Of a DNA stretch of 64,000 nt, positions 49,914 through 58,979 are shown in pieces. The notes below the pieces were generated by a model. It had not been told where the DNA came from and did not search any database. It saw only the letters and a list, made by a program, of their open reading frames with translations. Location of the stretch: assembly GCF_001514065.1 (NCBI RefSeq), contig NZ_KQ948422.1:806001-870000 (forward strand), written 5' to 3'. The position numbers and the translations under genes are program-made. This DNA comes from Streptomyces antibioticus (GTDB lineage Bacteria; Actinomycetota; Actinomycetes; Streptomycetales; Streptomycetaceae). How positions within the stretch are numbered: position 1 is the first letter of the stretch; every line of letters starts with the position of its first letter.

Positions 49914-52617
49914 TCTCTTGCCGTGAATCCACGGCGACCTGTTCCCGCGACCACCGCGCCAGCAGTTCCTCGGCCTCCCGGGTACGCGGATGGTTGGCGC
50001 CTTGGATCCGGACCATGTCGGTCAGCAGGGCGGTGAGCCGGTCCGCGGCGACGGAGTGGTCACCACGGCGGTACAGGAGTTCGGCCTGCTGCTGCCGGGC
50101 CCGCAGGGTGCGCGGGTGGTCGGCGCCCAGTACCCGGTCGAGGGTGGGCCTGAGCTCCGCCAGACTGCGCAGGGCGGCAGCGGTGTCACCGGCGACACCT
50201 CGCCAGAACGCCAGGTTGACCTGGCAGGTCAGGGTCGTGGGGTGCTCGGCGCCTAGCGCGAGTTCGGCGTCGCCGGCCGCTGTGGCCAACTGCTCGACCG
50301 CCTGGCCGGGTTCGTCGGCGATTCCGTGCCAGTAGGCGAGGTTGTGCCGGGCTATGAGGGTCTCGGGGTGCAGCCGGCCGAGGACGGCGGCCAAGCCGTC
50401 CACCGCCTGCTGGTGGGTGGTCACAGCGAGCCGCACATCGCCCGTCTCCCCGATCCACCGGCTCAGGTTGGTGAGGTTCGTCAACGTCCTCGGATGGCGG
50501 GGCCCTAGCTCCCGCTCCAGTTCGCGGGCGATCGCGGCGTACCCGTCGCGCGCGCCTCGGGCGTCCCCGGAAAGCCCTCGGCACAGCGCGACATGGTCGT
50601 CGGCGTCGGTCACCACCGGGTCACCGGCGGCGAGCGCCCCCCGCGCCTCGGCGGCCAGGGTGACGAAGTCGGCCAGCGCGGCATCGATGAGACCCGACTC
50701 CATCCGGAAGCGCGCCTCCTGCAATCGGACGAACAGCGTGTCCGGGTCCGTACGGCCGAGGCTGCCCTCCGCCTCGCGTCGTATCCTCCCCAGCGACCGG
50801 AGTGCCGCCGCGATGCCCCCGAGGTCACCCTCCGCCTGGGCCGCCTGCGCCCTCAGCATCAGAACGTCCCGGTGACCGTCACCCAGCCGCTGCCGGGCCT
50901 GATCGGCCAGCCCCTGGGCCATGTCCCGGGCGGCGGCGGGACGCCCCACAGCGGTCAGATGCTGCCCGAACCGGCGGAGCAGAGGATGCAGGCCGCCAGC
51001 GCGCCACAGATGGCCCTCGGCGCGCGCCAGCAGCACTTCGGCGCTTCGATAGAGGACGGTCTCCGTCTCCGGATCGCAGTCCGGCGCGGACCACACCTCC
51101 TCCAGCGCATCGGCCGCGGCCGTGGCGAGCCGTTCTCGGCGTTCGGGCGGTACGTCGTCGCGGATCGCGCGCTGGACGAGGGAGTGCACGTCGACGACCG
51201 CCGAACCGGCGGGTCCGTGGTGGGTGACCAGACTCAACCGGTGCAGTGCCCGCAACGCCAGCAAGGCACCCCGTTCCGGGACGGGGCCACCGCCGAGCCA
51301 GTCGCGCGCCGCCGAACCGAGCAGCACCGCGTCGGGAATGCCATCGGGCGCGAACATCGAGATCAGTTCGAGCATGGCACGGACGGACCCGGGAGGTGCC
51401 AGCAACTCCGCTTGTTCCAGGGCGAGTTGCAGTGTGCCCGTCACCGTGCCGCCGTGCTCGTCCGCCGGGGAGGTGGGCGGGAGCAGACCGGCGACGCTCT
51501 CCCGCCGGTCGGCCAGCAGGCTCAGGTACGCAGGCAGGTCCATGCCTGTGTCGATGAGGAAGGCGGCCGCCTGGGACAGGGCGAGCGGAAAGTGGCCCAG
51601 CATGGCGGCAAGGGCCGCCAGATCCTCACGGCGGTGCGCCTGGAACCCGCGCTGCCCGGCCGCCGGACCCAGGTCGAGCAGCAGCCGGTCGGCCAGGTAG
51701 GCGATGGCCTCGTCGGCGGTGAACACGCCGACGGGAATCATCCGGACGCCCGGGCGCAGCAGCGTGGCGTCCCGCCGACGGGTGACCAGTACGGTCCGAC
51801 CGGCGTCTCCGGCAGGCCAGAGCCCGGCCAGTTCGCCCGGGTCGTCGATGTCGTCGAGGACCACGAGCCAGGGCGTGGCGGTTGATCTCAGCCAGTTCAG
51901 GAACAGGTCGGCCTGGGTCTCGTCGTCCCCGCCGCGGGCGTTGCCGGGCAGGGGGGCTTCCTCCTCGCTGCCGGTGACGCGCGCCCCGGACAGCGCCCGC
52001 CACGCACGGGCGTAACTGCCCAGAACCGAGAGGCGGTCGGCCGCGGGCACCCAGAGCAGGATCTCGGCCCGCTGCTTGGCACGGTGGAACGCCGCCGAGG
52101 CCAGTTGCGACTTGCCGACGCCGCCCGCGCCCGTGAGCAGGATCTGCCGGACGGATGCGTCGCGCATGGCCGCGTCGATGCTGTCGGCCAACCCGTCACG
52201 CCGCCGTAGCGCGGCGGCATCACTCGGCGGACGGCCGATCACGATCTGCGCCTGAGGCTGCGACGACTGTCCCGTGGCGGGGCTGCTCCGGTAATCCCGC
52301 GCGGCACGCCACAGTTGCTGCCAGTGCGCCATCGTGGGCTGTTCGGCGGACCCGCCTCCGGCTGTCCTCTCGACGGCCTGTACCACCACCATGACGGCTT
52401 CGAATGTGCGCGGCACGGACTGTCCGTTGGCCCATTCGCCGAGCCTGCGCGCGTTGACGGCGACCCGGCGCCCGGACGGCAGCACCACCGCGCTGGCCCG
52501 CCGTGCCAGGGTCTCGTCCGACACGTCCGGCAGACGCCGCCGCAGCCGGGTGAGCGCTGCTGCGAACATCACTCTGGGGTCGCCGGTCTCACGATCGTCC
52601 ACCCGAGTCTCCCCCAC
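49867..52617 (-). CDS. STAND-type NTPase with N-terminal HTH-like domain and TPRs
   Basis: 916 residues from GTG 52617. N-terminal part (about 15-85) resembles an XRE-like HTH (RRLGEWANGQSVP). NB-ARC-like NTPase follows: Walker A TGAGGVGKSQLA (Lys169), Walker B WLVVLDDIDDP, and TVLVTRRRD. The C-terminal half (about 600-880) has repeated TPR units with GxxHPxTL spacing (LGPRHPRTL, LGRLHPETL, LGAEHPTTL, LGADHPRTL), a kinesin-light-chain-like array. STAND proteins sense a ligand through the repeats; in Streptomyces they act as regulators, and other members are antiphage sensors. No effector domain is visible. Confidence 0.88.
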   Translation of the reverse strand: MGETRVDDRETGDPRVMFAAALTRLRRRLPDVSDETLARRASAVVLPSGRRVAVNARRLGEWANGQSVPRTFEAVMVVVQAVERTAGGGSAEQPTMAHWQQLWRAARDYRSSPATGQSSQPQAQIVIGRPPSDAAALRRRDGLADSIDAAMRDASVRQILLTGAGGVGKSQLASAAFHRAKQRAEILLWVPAADRLSVLGSYARAWRALSGARVTGSEEEAPLPGNARGGDDETQADLFLNWLRSTATPWLVVLDDIDDPGELAGLWPAGDAGRTVLVTRRRDATLLRPGVRMIPVGVFTADEAIAYLADRLLLDLGPAAGQRGFQAHRREDLAALAAMLGHFPLALSQAAAFLIDTGMDLPAYLSLLADRRESVAGLLPPTSPADEHGGTVTGTLQLALEQAELLAPPGSVRAMLELISMFAPDGIPDAVLLGSAARDWLGGGPVPERGALLALRALHRLSLVTHHGPAGSAVVDVHSLVQRAIRDDVPPERRERLATAAADALEEVWSAPDCDPETETVLYRSAEVLLARAEGHLWRAGGLHPLLRRFGQHLTAVGRPAAARDMAQGLADQARQRLGDGHRDVLMLRAQAAQAEGDLGGIAAALRSLGRIRREAEGSLGRTDPDTLFVRLQEARFRMESGLIDAALADFVTLAAEARGALAAGDPVVTDADDHVALCRGLSGDARGARDGYAAIARELERELGPRHPRTLTNLTNLSRWIGETGDVRLAVTTHQQAVDGLAAVLGRLHPETLIARHNLAYWHGIADEPGQAVEQLATAAGDAELALGAEHPTTLTCQVNLAFWRGVAGDTAAALRSLAELRPTLDRVLGADHPRTLRARQQQAELLYRRGDHSVAADRLTALLTDMVRIQGANHPRTREAEELLARWSREQVAVDSRQEINATQKAPAAPDAES

Positions 52618-52826
52618 CCGTCACGCCGCTCACCCCAGCCTATGCGACCGCGCCGCCCCCGGTCCGGCCCGCAGCGGGATCGAACTGCCGCCGCGGCAAA
52701 CTCCGTTGACCTCCTCGGAAGGCCCGCGTCGACTGCCTGGGACGGTCACCGGCGCGCCTGCACCCCTACCGTGGAACGGCTGTTGTCGGGTGTTGGGAAC
52801 GGGTGGCCGGAAGAAGGGGATTCCTC

Positions 52827-53216
52827 TTGGCTGTCGAACGCGCTTATCCGGAAATGATCCGCGACGAGCATTACGTGCGGCGTTTCAGAGGCTGGGAGGG
52901 CTACGCCCATGTGCGGGCGTGGCGGCCGGCACCGCATCAAGTGACCGTCATGATCAGCGGCCTGGGCGGCACCTGCACTCTGGAAGCGCTGCTTCCCCTG
53001 CTGCGCGACGAATACCCGGACGACGCGACGGAGTTCTTCTTCCACATGCCCGGGGACTGGGCGGAGTTGGGATACTACGCAGCGCTGACGACGAACGCCG
53101 ACGGAGCGGTCGTCCAGACACGCATCGCTGGAAACACGCTGGCCGCACGTCTCGGGCCCACCCTGTACGCGACCGACGACCCGGACGACGAGTCCATCGG
53201 CGGGGACAGCCCATAA
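52827..53216 (+). CDS. Conserved hypothetical protein
   Basis: 129 residues if started at TTG 52827, which has GAAGGGG six bases upstream; GTG 52803 lacks a ribosome site. Alpha/beta composition with VTVMISGLGGTCTLEALLPLL and FFFHMPGDWAELGYYAAL, which I recognise only as a Streptomyces-type hypothetical. Unusual TAA stop for this genome type. Divergent from the STAND gene across 209 bp. No function assigned. Confidence 0.65.
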   Translation: MAVERAYPEMIRDEHYVRRFRGWEGYAHVRAWRPAPHQVTVMISGLGGTCTLEALLPLLRDEYPDDATEFFFHMPGDWAELGYYAALTTNADGAVVQTRIAGNTLAARLGPTLYATDDPDDESIGGDSP

Positions 53217-53220
53217 GACC

Positions 53221-53251
53221 GTCCGCGGCAGGCCGGAACCCTGCCGCGGAC
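53221..53251. terminator. Bidirectional terminator hairpin
   Basis: Perfect 12-bp stem GTCCGCGGCAGG / CCTGCCGCGGAC with a 7-base loop between the convergent hypothetical gene and the dioxygenase operon end. Confidence 0.8.
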
Positions 53252-53257
53252 CCGGGG

Positions 53258-54163
53258 TCAGCCGCGGCCCTCGGCGGGGGCGAGGACGATGTCGAAGCGG
53301 ACCTGTGTCCAGGTGCCGTCGACGACCCGCCCGTCGGGTGTCGGGGTGCCCGCCGGGTGCTGGTCGAAGTCCTTGACCAGCGACTCCTTGACACCGAACA
53401 CCGTGTCGGAGTCGAGCAGTTCGTCACCCCGGACGAAGATGTGCGTGACCAGGGTTCGGCACTCGGGCGCCTCGACCATGAAGTGCAGGTGCGAGGCCCG
53501 CATCGGTGAGCGGCCGGTCGACGCCAGCATCCTGCCGACGGGACCGTCGTGCGGGATCGGGTACGGCGTCGGTGTGACGCCCCAGAAGCGGTAGCTGCCG
53601 TCGGCCTGGGTGAACAGGTGCGCGCGGGCGGTCACCCGGTCGTCGTCGTACTGGACGTCGTAGAACCCGTCCTCGTCCGCCTCCCACACCTCGATCTTCG
53701 CCCCAGCGATGGGGTTCCCGTCGGCGTCGGAGACGGTCCCCTCGACCCAGCAGGGCTCGCCGGCGGCTCCGAAGGACATGTCCCCGCCGGGCTCGATCCT
53801 CGGGGAGTCCTCGACGAAGAAGGGGCCGACGACGGTGGCCTCGGTGGCGTCGCCGTAGGCCTCGTTGTTGATGGCGATCGTCTGCATCGACGCCCCGAGC
53901 GTGTCGGAGAGCAGGATGAACTCCTGGCGCTTGTCGTCGGTCAGATGGCCGACGGCGGTGAGGAACTCGATGCCCTTCTTCCACTCCTCCTCGGTGAGGC
54001 GGACGTCGCGCAGGAAGGCGTGGAGGTGCTTGACGATCGCCTGCATCAGCTCCTTGAGGCGGGGGTCCTGGCAGGAGTCGAAGGAGCGCTGTACGCGCGC
54101 GATCAGGTCTTCCTCGCGGGCCTTCTGTTCCGGGGAGACCTCAGGGGTGGACGACAGGGTCAT
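53258..54163 (-). CDS. Hydroxyquinol 1,2-dioxygenase (intradiol)
   Basis: 301 residues. The N-terminal helical dimerisation domain (about 20-95) precedes the intradiol beta-sandwich. Iron ligands appear as the Tyr of DVQYDD, the Tyr of [10 protein letters not shown], and the His pair of HLHF. The [13 protein letters not shown] stretch is characteristic of the hydroxyquinol subgroup rather than catechol. It cleaves hydroxyquinol to maleylacetate. Third gene of the operon, overlapping maleylacetate reductase by 4 bp, which supports this substrate. Confidence 0.9.
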   Translation of the reverse strand: MTLSSTPEVSPEQKAREEDLIARVQRSFDSCQDPRLKELMQAIVKHLHAFLRDVRLTEEEWKKGIEFLTAVGHLTDDKRQEFILLSDTLGASMQTIAINNEAYGDATEATVVGPFFVEDSPRIEPGGDMSFGAAGEPCWVEGTVSDADGNPIAGAKIEVWEADEDGFYDVQYDDDRVTARAHLFTQADGSYRFWGVTPTPYPIPHDGPVGRMLASTGRSPMRASHLHFMVEAPECRTLVTHIFVRGDELLDSDTVFGVKESLVKDFDQHPAGTPTPDGRVVDGTWTQVRFDIVLAPAEGRG

Positions 54164-55215
54164 GCGGAGTCACTTCCTTCCCAGGCCGCGCGCAGCAGCG
54201 CGGTGAGGTTCTCCTCGGTGACGGCGGTGGGGTTGTCGGCGGGGACGGCGGCGAGGACGGGGGCGACCGCTCGGGCGATGCCGTCCTCGGGCATGCCGTA
54301 GTCGCGCAGCGCCCGGGGGGCGTGGAGCGCCTCGCGCAGGGCAGCGAGTCCCGCCACCGCCGTCGGGCTGCCGAAGGCCTCGGCGATGCGCCGCTCGGTC
54401 TCCGGTACGGCCGGGGCGTTGAAGGCGAGCACGTGCGGCAGCACCACGGCGTGGGTCTGGGCGTGCGGAAGGTTGAACATGCCGCCCAGGACATGGCAGA
54501 TCTTGTGGTGCAGGCCTGAGCCGGCCGAGGCGAAGGCGACGGCGGCCAAGTAGGCACCGTAGAGAGTCTGTTGGCGCCCTTCGAGCCCGGCCGGGTCGGC
54601 GGCCACGGCGGGCAGGCCCTGGGCCAGGCCCCGGATCCCCTCCCCCGCCAGGGCCCGGTCGATCGGGTCGGCGCGCGGAGCCCACATGGAGTCGACGCAG
54701 TGGGCCAGGGCGTTGAGGCCGCTGGCCACGGACATCTCCACCGGCAGGGTGAGCATGAGCGAGGCGTCGTAGACGATCGAGCGCGGCAGGACCCGTGGGT
54801 CGACGCCGGTGCTCTTCACCTCACCCTCGGTCAGGCCCCAGACGTTCGTCGCCTCCGAGCCGGCGTACGTGGTGGGAACGGCCACGATCGGCAGGCCGGT
54901 CGTCAGCGCAACGGCCTTGGCCAGGCCGGTGGTCGAGCCGCCGCCGACGCACACCAGCGCGTCCACGGCGCCTTCGGCCGCGGCCTTGCGGGCGCGCTCG
55001 GCGACGTCGACCGGGACATGCATGACGACCTCGTCGTGGCGCACCGCGACCGGCAGGTCCGCGGCGACGCGGTCGGCGAGGGCCGCCTCCGCCGGCGAGG
55101 CGATGAGCATCGCCTTCGTGGCCTTCAGCGCGGCCACTTCGGCCGCCACGGCGGTCGTGGCCTCTCCGGGTGCGAAGACGACCCGTTGCGGCAGCGTCTC
55201 GTGAGTGAAGCGCAC
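54160..55215 (-). CDS. Maleylacetate reductase
   Basis: 351 residues, iron-alcohol-dehydrogenase-like fold: [13 protein letters not shown] and [14 protein letters not shown] for NAD(P)H and phosphate, and [17 protein letters not shown] in the C-terminal domain. Reduces maleylacetate to 3-oxoadipate, linking hydroxyquinol cleavage to the TCA cycle. Sits between the FAD hydroxylase (3-bp gap) and the dioxygenase (4-bp overlap). Confidence 0.93.
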   Translation of the reverse strand: MRFTHETLPQRVVFAPGEATTAVAAEVAALKATKAMLIASPAEAALADRVAADLPVAVRHDEVVMHVPVDVAERARKAAAEGAVDALVCVGGGSTTGLAKAVALTTGLPIVAVPTTYAGSEATNVWGLTEGEVKSTGVDPRVLPRSIVYDASLMLTLPVEMSVASGLNALAHCVDSMWAPRADPIDRALAGEGIRGLAQGLPAVAADPAGLEGRQQTLYGAYLAAVAFASAGSGLHHKICHVLGGMFNLPHAQTHAVVLPHVLAFNAPAVPETERRIAEAFGSPTAVAGLAALREALHAPRALRDYGMPEDGIARAVAPVLAAVPADNPTAVTEENLTALLRAAWEGSDSA

Positions 55216-55218
55216 AGG

Positions 55219-57009
55219 TCAGGCCTTTCCGAGGAGCTGGGTGAGGGCGCCGCGCAGCGCCGCCGCGGGCTCGTCGGCGAGGCTCGTGGAGCGCCAGGCG
55301 ACGTGCTTGTCGGGGCGTACCAGGATCGCGCCGGACTCCTCGACCTCCCGCAGCTTGGCCCAGTCGTAGTAGAGGTCCGTGACCTCGCGGCCCGGGCCGA
55401 TCACCACCGTGTCGAGCGGGATGCCGAGGTCCTGCGCGACCTTCTCGGCGGCGCCGGCCCAGTCCTCGCCGGCGATGCCCGTGATGAGGGTCCAGCGGGT
55501 GTACGGCGCCAGGTCCATCAGGGCGAGCTTGGTGACGTTGTCGCCGACCCAGGCATGCGGGAGGTGCGCGCCGGGGCTGGTGGACATGACGTGGTAGAGG
55601 TCCTCGTCCCTGCTCGGTGCGGGGCGGGTGCCGTCGGAGACGACGGCGGCGGACTCGTAGAACTGGCCGAGTTCGACGCCGTGCGCGTTGAACTCGTAGT
55701 TCTTGGTCTCCATCGCCGCCACCAGAGCGGCCCGCTTGGCCGCGCCTTCGGGGGTGTTGGCCTTCCGCTCCTCGATCAGGGCCCGCATCTCGTCCTCGTT
55801 CTTGGCGTCGAGGACGCCGAGGGCCTGGAAGAGGTCGACGAACTCGCGGCTGGACTTATTGGCCCGGGTGACGATCCGCTTCGCGACCGGCGCCCGCTCC
55901 GCCGAGTACGTCTCAAGGAGCGACGGGTCGGCCTGCCCGCGGAGCACGGCGGCGAGCTTCCAGGCCAGGTTGTAGGAGTCCTGGACGCTGGTGTTGGAGC
56001 CCAGGCCGTTGCTCGGCGGGTGGCGGTGGATGGCGTCTCCGGCGCAGAAGACACGGCCCCTCTGGAGGTGGGTGGCGTACATCTCGTTGTTGCCCCAGAG
56101 GCTGGTGCCGGTGATCTCGACCTCGAGATCCGGGATGCCGAGCAGCTGCCGCACGATGCGGATGGCCTCGGTCTCGTCGACCACGGGGGGCTCGGAGTTG
56201 ATGTCGTACCCCCATACGATGAGCCACTCGTTCCAGGGGCGGACCATCCGCACCAGGCCCGCGCCGATGCCCCCGACGTTGGCGCCCGGCTGGATCACCC
56301 AGTACAGGACGGACGGCCGGTGGCCGACGTAGGACGCGATGTCGGCCTTGAAGGTGATGTTCATCGATCCGGCGATGTCCATGGCGCCCTCGTAGGGCAG
56401 GCCGATGTCCTCGGCGACCCGGGAGCGGGCGCCGTCGGCGCCGATGAGGTACTTCGCCCGGATGTCGTACTCCTGGCCGGTGAGCCGGTCACGGACCCGG
56501 ACGGTGACGCCCGTGTCGTCCTGCGTGTGCGAGAGGTACTCGGTGGAGAAGCGGGTCTGGGTGCCGCGGACGGTGGCGTTCTTGACCAGGATCGGTTCGA
56601 GATAGGTCTGCGGGATGTCGACGGTGAGACAGGGCGAGGCCAGCCGGTAGTCCGCCTCCCGGTCGGGCCGGGTGCCCCAGGTGTGAATGCGGCCGATCTC
56701 CTCGCCCGCGATGGAGGTGCAGAAGACGGTGTCACCGACGAGGTCATGGGGGGTGGCATCGGCCAGCACCTGGTCCTCGATCCCCATGTCGCGGAAGATC
56801 TCCATCGCCCGCTGGTTGGTGATGTGCGCCCGGGGCGTGTTCGCGGTCCACCGGTACTTGGTGATCACGATGTTGTCGACCCCCAGGGTCGACAGGAACA
56901 GCGCCGCCGAGGCGCCGGCCGGGCCGGAGCCGACGATCAGGACATCGGTCTCGACCTGCGCCGATGTCGGGAGTCCGGTCTCTTCCTGACCGTCGTTGAA
57001 CTCGGGCAT
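55219..57009 (-). CDS. FAD-dependent aromatic hydroxylase (resorcinol / phenol hydroxylase type)
   Basis: 596 residues from ATG 57009; the upstream open frame crosses 14-bp tandem repeats and is not coding-like. Flavoprotein hydroxylase motifs: GSGPAG near residue 29, the DG motif GADGARSRVAEDIGLPYEG, and the GD motif FCAGDAIHRHPPSNGLGSNTS, with a C-terminal thioredoxin-like domain. Similar to dichlorophenol and resorcinol hydroxylases. With the two genes below it, it would convert resorcinol-type phenols to hydroxyquinol, then maleylacetate, then 3-oxoadipate. Regulated by the adjacent AraC protein (inference). Confidence 0.9.
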   Translation of the reverse strand: MPEFNDGQEETGLPTSAQVETDVLIVGSGPAGASAALFLSTLGVDNIVITKYRWTANTPRAHITNQRAMEIFRDMGIEDQVLADATPHDLVGDTVFCTSIAGEEIGRIHTWGTRPDREADYRLASPCLTVDIPQTYLEPILVKNATVRGTQTRFSTEYLSHTQDDTGVTVRVRDRLTGQEYDIRAKYLIGADGARSRVAEDIGLPYEGAMDIAGSMNITFKADIASYVGHRPSVLYWVIQPGANVGGIGAGLVRMVRPWNEWLIVWGYDINSEPPVVDETEAIRIVRQLLGIPDLEVEITGTSLWGNNEMYATHLQRGRVFCAGDAIHRHPPSNGLGSNTSVQDSYNLAWKLAAVLRGQADPSLLETYSAERAPVAKRIVTRANKSSREFVDLFQALGVLDAKNEDEMRALIEERKANTPEGAAKRAALVAAMETKNYEFNAHGVELGQFYESAAVVSDGTRPAPSRDEDLYHVMSTSPGAHLPHAWVGDNVTKLALMDLAPYTRWTLITGIAGEDWAGAAEKVAQDLGIPLDTVVIGPGREVTDLYYDWAKLREVEESGAILVRPDKHVAWRSTSLADEPAAALRGALTQLLGKA

Positions 57010-57030
57010 GGGGCCTCTCGCCTTCTTCTC

Positions 57031-57083
57031 GCGGTGCTGTGCCCGCGGTGCTGTGCCCGCGGTGCTGTGCTCGCGGTGCGTTG
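57031..57083. repeat. 14-bp tandem repeat (3 full units plus partial) in the hydroxylase leader
   Basis: Unit GCGGTGCTGTGCCC at 57031, 57045 and 57059 (last unit with one change), then an 11-base partial at 57073. It lies 22 bp upstream of the FAD hydroxylase start, in its transcribed leader or promoter. A 14-bp period argues against coding. Confidence 0.85.
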
Positions 57084-57209
57084 AAGGCAGCGTGCCCCCG
57101 GCCGGGACCGCAGCGGGCGGGACGGGCCGGAGGACGGCCGAAATCCGTATGACGCGGCTGTTTCGAGGGCGCTTCACCGCTGTGGCGCCCGTGGTTCGCC
57201 CGCTCTCGC

Positions 57210-58160
57210 TCAGTCCCGCTTCGCGGCCGTACGACGCAACTCGCCCGCGGTGATGCCGAACCGGGCGTGGAAGGTCTGCGAGAAATGGGCGACCGAGCTG
57301 AATCCGCATCGGGTCGCCACCGTCGCCGTGCGCACCTCGGCGGCGTCCGGCCCGGTCAGCAGACCGTGGGCGACTTCGAGGCGCCGGCCGAGAACGTAGC
57401 GCGGGAATGTCGTGCCCGCGTCGGCGAAGACGCGGGTGAGCTGACGGACGCTGATGCCGACCGCGCCGGCGACCTCGGGGGCCGACAGGCGCGGATCGTC
57501 CAACCGGTCCTCGACGAGGGCGCAGGCGAGCGCGCGGTGCACGACGGGCGGGCGCGCGGCCCCGTCGCTCACGAGCACGGACGCCAGGTCGACGAGGGCC
57601 TGCTCGTCGGGCCGGGTCGCACCCGCCCCGCCGACGGCGCGTCCGACGAGACGGGCGAGCGCGAGGCCGTACGGATTGCTCTCGTCACGCCGGACGATGA
57701 GCGGTTCCCCGACGTGCACACCGTCCGGCAGCGCGCCGCGGTCCACGCGCACCGCCAGTTCGTCCAGACCCTGGCCGAACCCGCGGACGAAGCTGCCGTC
57801 CGCGTCGCAGACCAGGACGTCGCCGGGGCGGATGACCTGCCGCCGGCCGGCCTGCTGGAACAGCGCCTCCCCGCGCAGGGAGACGTAGATCGCGACGGAA
57901 CCCGTGGGCCGCCGTTCGATGAGGTCGGCGGGACGCTCGACCATGTGCGCCGTGGTGCGGACACGCGCCAGATGCACCCGCCCGAGGTCGAGGTTGTCCT
58001 CGCGCGCCCGGAAGTCCGCGCCGCCCGATGTGCGGCACGTCAGGGCGATCAGGGCGTCGGCGTTGTGCTCCTCCCAGGCCCGCAGCCGCTCCCCCGGCGG
58101 CATGTGTGCCGTCGAGAACACCTGCGCCGGACGGGGCGCTGCCGGAGGTGCCGAGTGCAT
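57210..58160 (-). CDS. AraC-family regulator (AraC-binding-like domain), hydroxyquinol operon
   Basis: 316 residues. N-terminal cupin-like sensor of the AraC_binding_2 (AlkS/OruR-independent) type, with LIERRPTGSVAIYVSLRGEALFQQAGR. C-terminal double HTH about 215-310 (APEVAGAVGISVRQLTRVFADAG; VATRCGFSSVAHFSQTFHARFG). Located immediately upstream of the hydroxylase on the same strand, 200 bp away, so probably its activator. Confidence 0.9.
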   Translation of the reverse strand: MHSAPPAAPRPAQVFSTAHMPPGERLRAWEEHNADALIALTCRTSGGADFRAREDNLDLGRVHLARVRTTAHMVERPADLIERRPTGSVAIYVSLRGEALFQQAGRRQVIRPGDVLVCDADGSFVRGFGQGLDELAVRVDRGALPDGVHVGEPLIVRRDESNPYGLALARLVGRAVGGAGATRPDEQALVDLASVLVSDGAARPPVVHRALACALVEDRLDDPRLSAPEVAGAVGISVRQLTRVFADAGTTFPRYVLGRRLEVAHGLLTGPDAAEVRTATVATRCGFSSVAHFSQTFHARFGITAGELRRTAAKRD

Positions 58161-58304
58161 GGTTCAGAGACTAGATCCGCGAACCCGGGTTCCCAAGCCG
58201 TCAGGCCGAGAGGGCGAGGAAACGGCCTGATGCAGCGCCACGAAAGATCGTCCACTGGCGTTGGGCCGAGGCATCGGACCGGCACACGAGGGGTCGTATG
58301 CCTC

Positions 58305-58979
58305 TCAAGCCTTCCCGGTGGTGCTCGCTCTCTGCTCTGCCCGCTCGGCTCGGGTCAGATGCACGCTGTGCAGGTCGGGCACCCACCAGCCGAGGCTCGC
58401 GCGGTGGCGGGCGAGCGCTGATCCCACGCCCAGGACCGGTATCCCGGCCGCCTGGGCGGAGCGGACACCGGTGGGTGAGTCCTCGACGGCGAGGGCGTGT
58501 TCGGGCCGGACGCCCAGCGCGTCGCATGCGGCGAGGTAGAGGTCGGGGGCCGGTTTGGGGGCGGCGACCTCGTCGGCCGCCACGGTGAGCGAGACCGTGT
58601 CCGCCAGCCCGGCCAGGCTGAGGGTGGTGTCGAGCAGGGACCGCGAGGAGTTGCTGGCGATCGCAGTCGGCATCTGCAGTGCGGTGCGGCGTACGAGGTC
58701 GAGCGCGCCCGGGATCGGGCGGGCCAGGCGGGCGACGGCGGTGGTGAGCTCGTCCTCCAGCTCGGTCCGCAGCTCGGTGGCCGGCGCGTCGAGGAGCTCG
58801 GCGAGGATCGCAGCCTGGGCGGGAAGTGCCTGTGAGGTCAGGCGCGTGTGCACGAGCGGGTCGCAGCTGCGGTCACGGCGGGCGAACATGGCGCTGACGG
58901 CGTGCCGGACACACGGGTGGGTGTCCATCAGGGTGCCGTCGCAGTCGAAGACGACCGCGGCGACCGTGATCGCGATCAT
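58305..58979 (-). CDS. HAD-superfamily phosphatase (subfamily IA)
   Basis: 224 residues from ATG 58979, overlapping the methyltransferase stop (ATGA). Motif I VVFDCDGTLMDT (Asp nucleophile), motif II SNSS, motif III AAPKPAP and motif IV VEDSPTGVRSA, the phosphoglycolate-phosphatase-like set. Substrate unknown. Co-transcribed behind FkbM; a sugar or sugar-phosphate role is possible. Confidence 0.9.
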   Translation of the reverse strand: MIAITVAAVVFDCDGTLMDTHPCVRHAVSAMFARRDRSCDPLVHTRLTSQALPAQAAILAELLDAPATELRTELEDELTTAVARLARPIPGALDLVRRTALQMPTAIASNSSRSLLDTTLSLAGLADTVSLTVAADEVAAPKPAPDLYLAACDALGVRPEHALAVEDSPTGVRSAQAAGIPVLGVGSALARHRASLGWWVPDLHSVHLTRAERAEQRASTTGKA

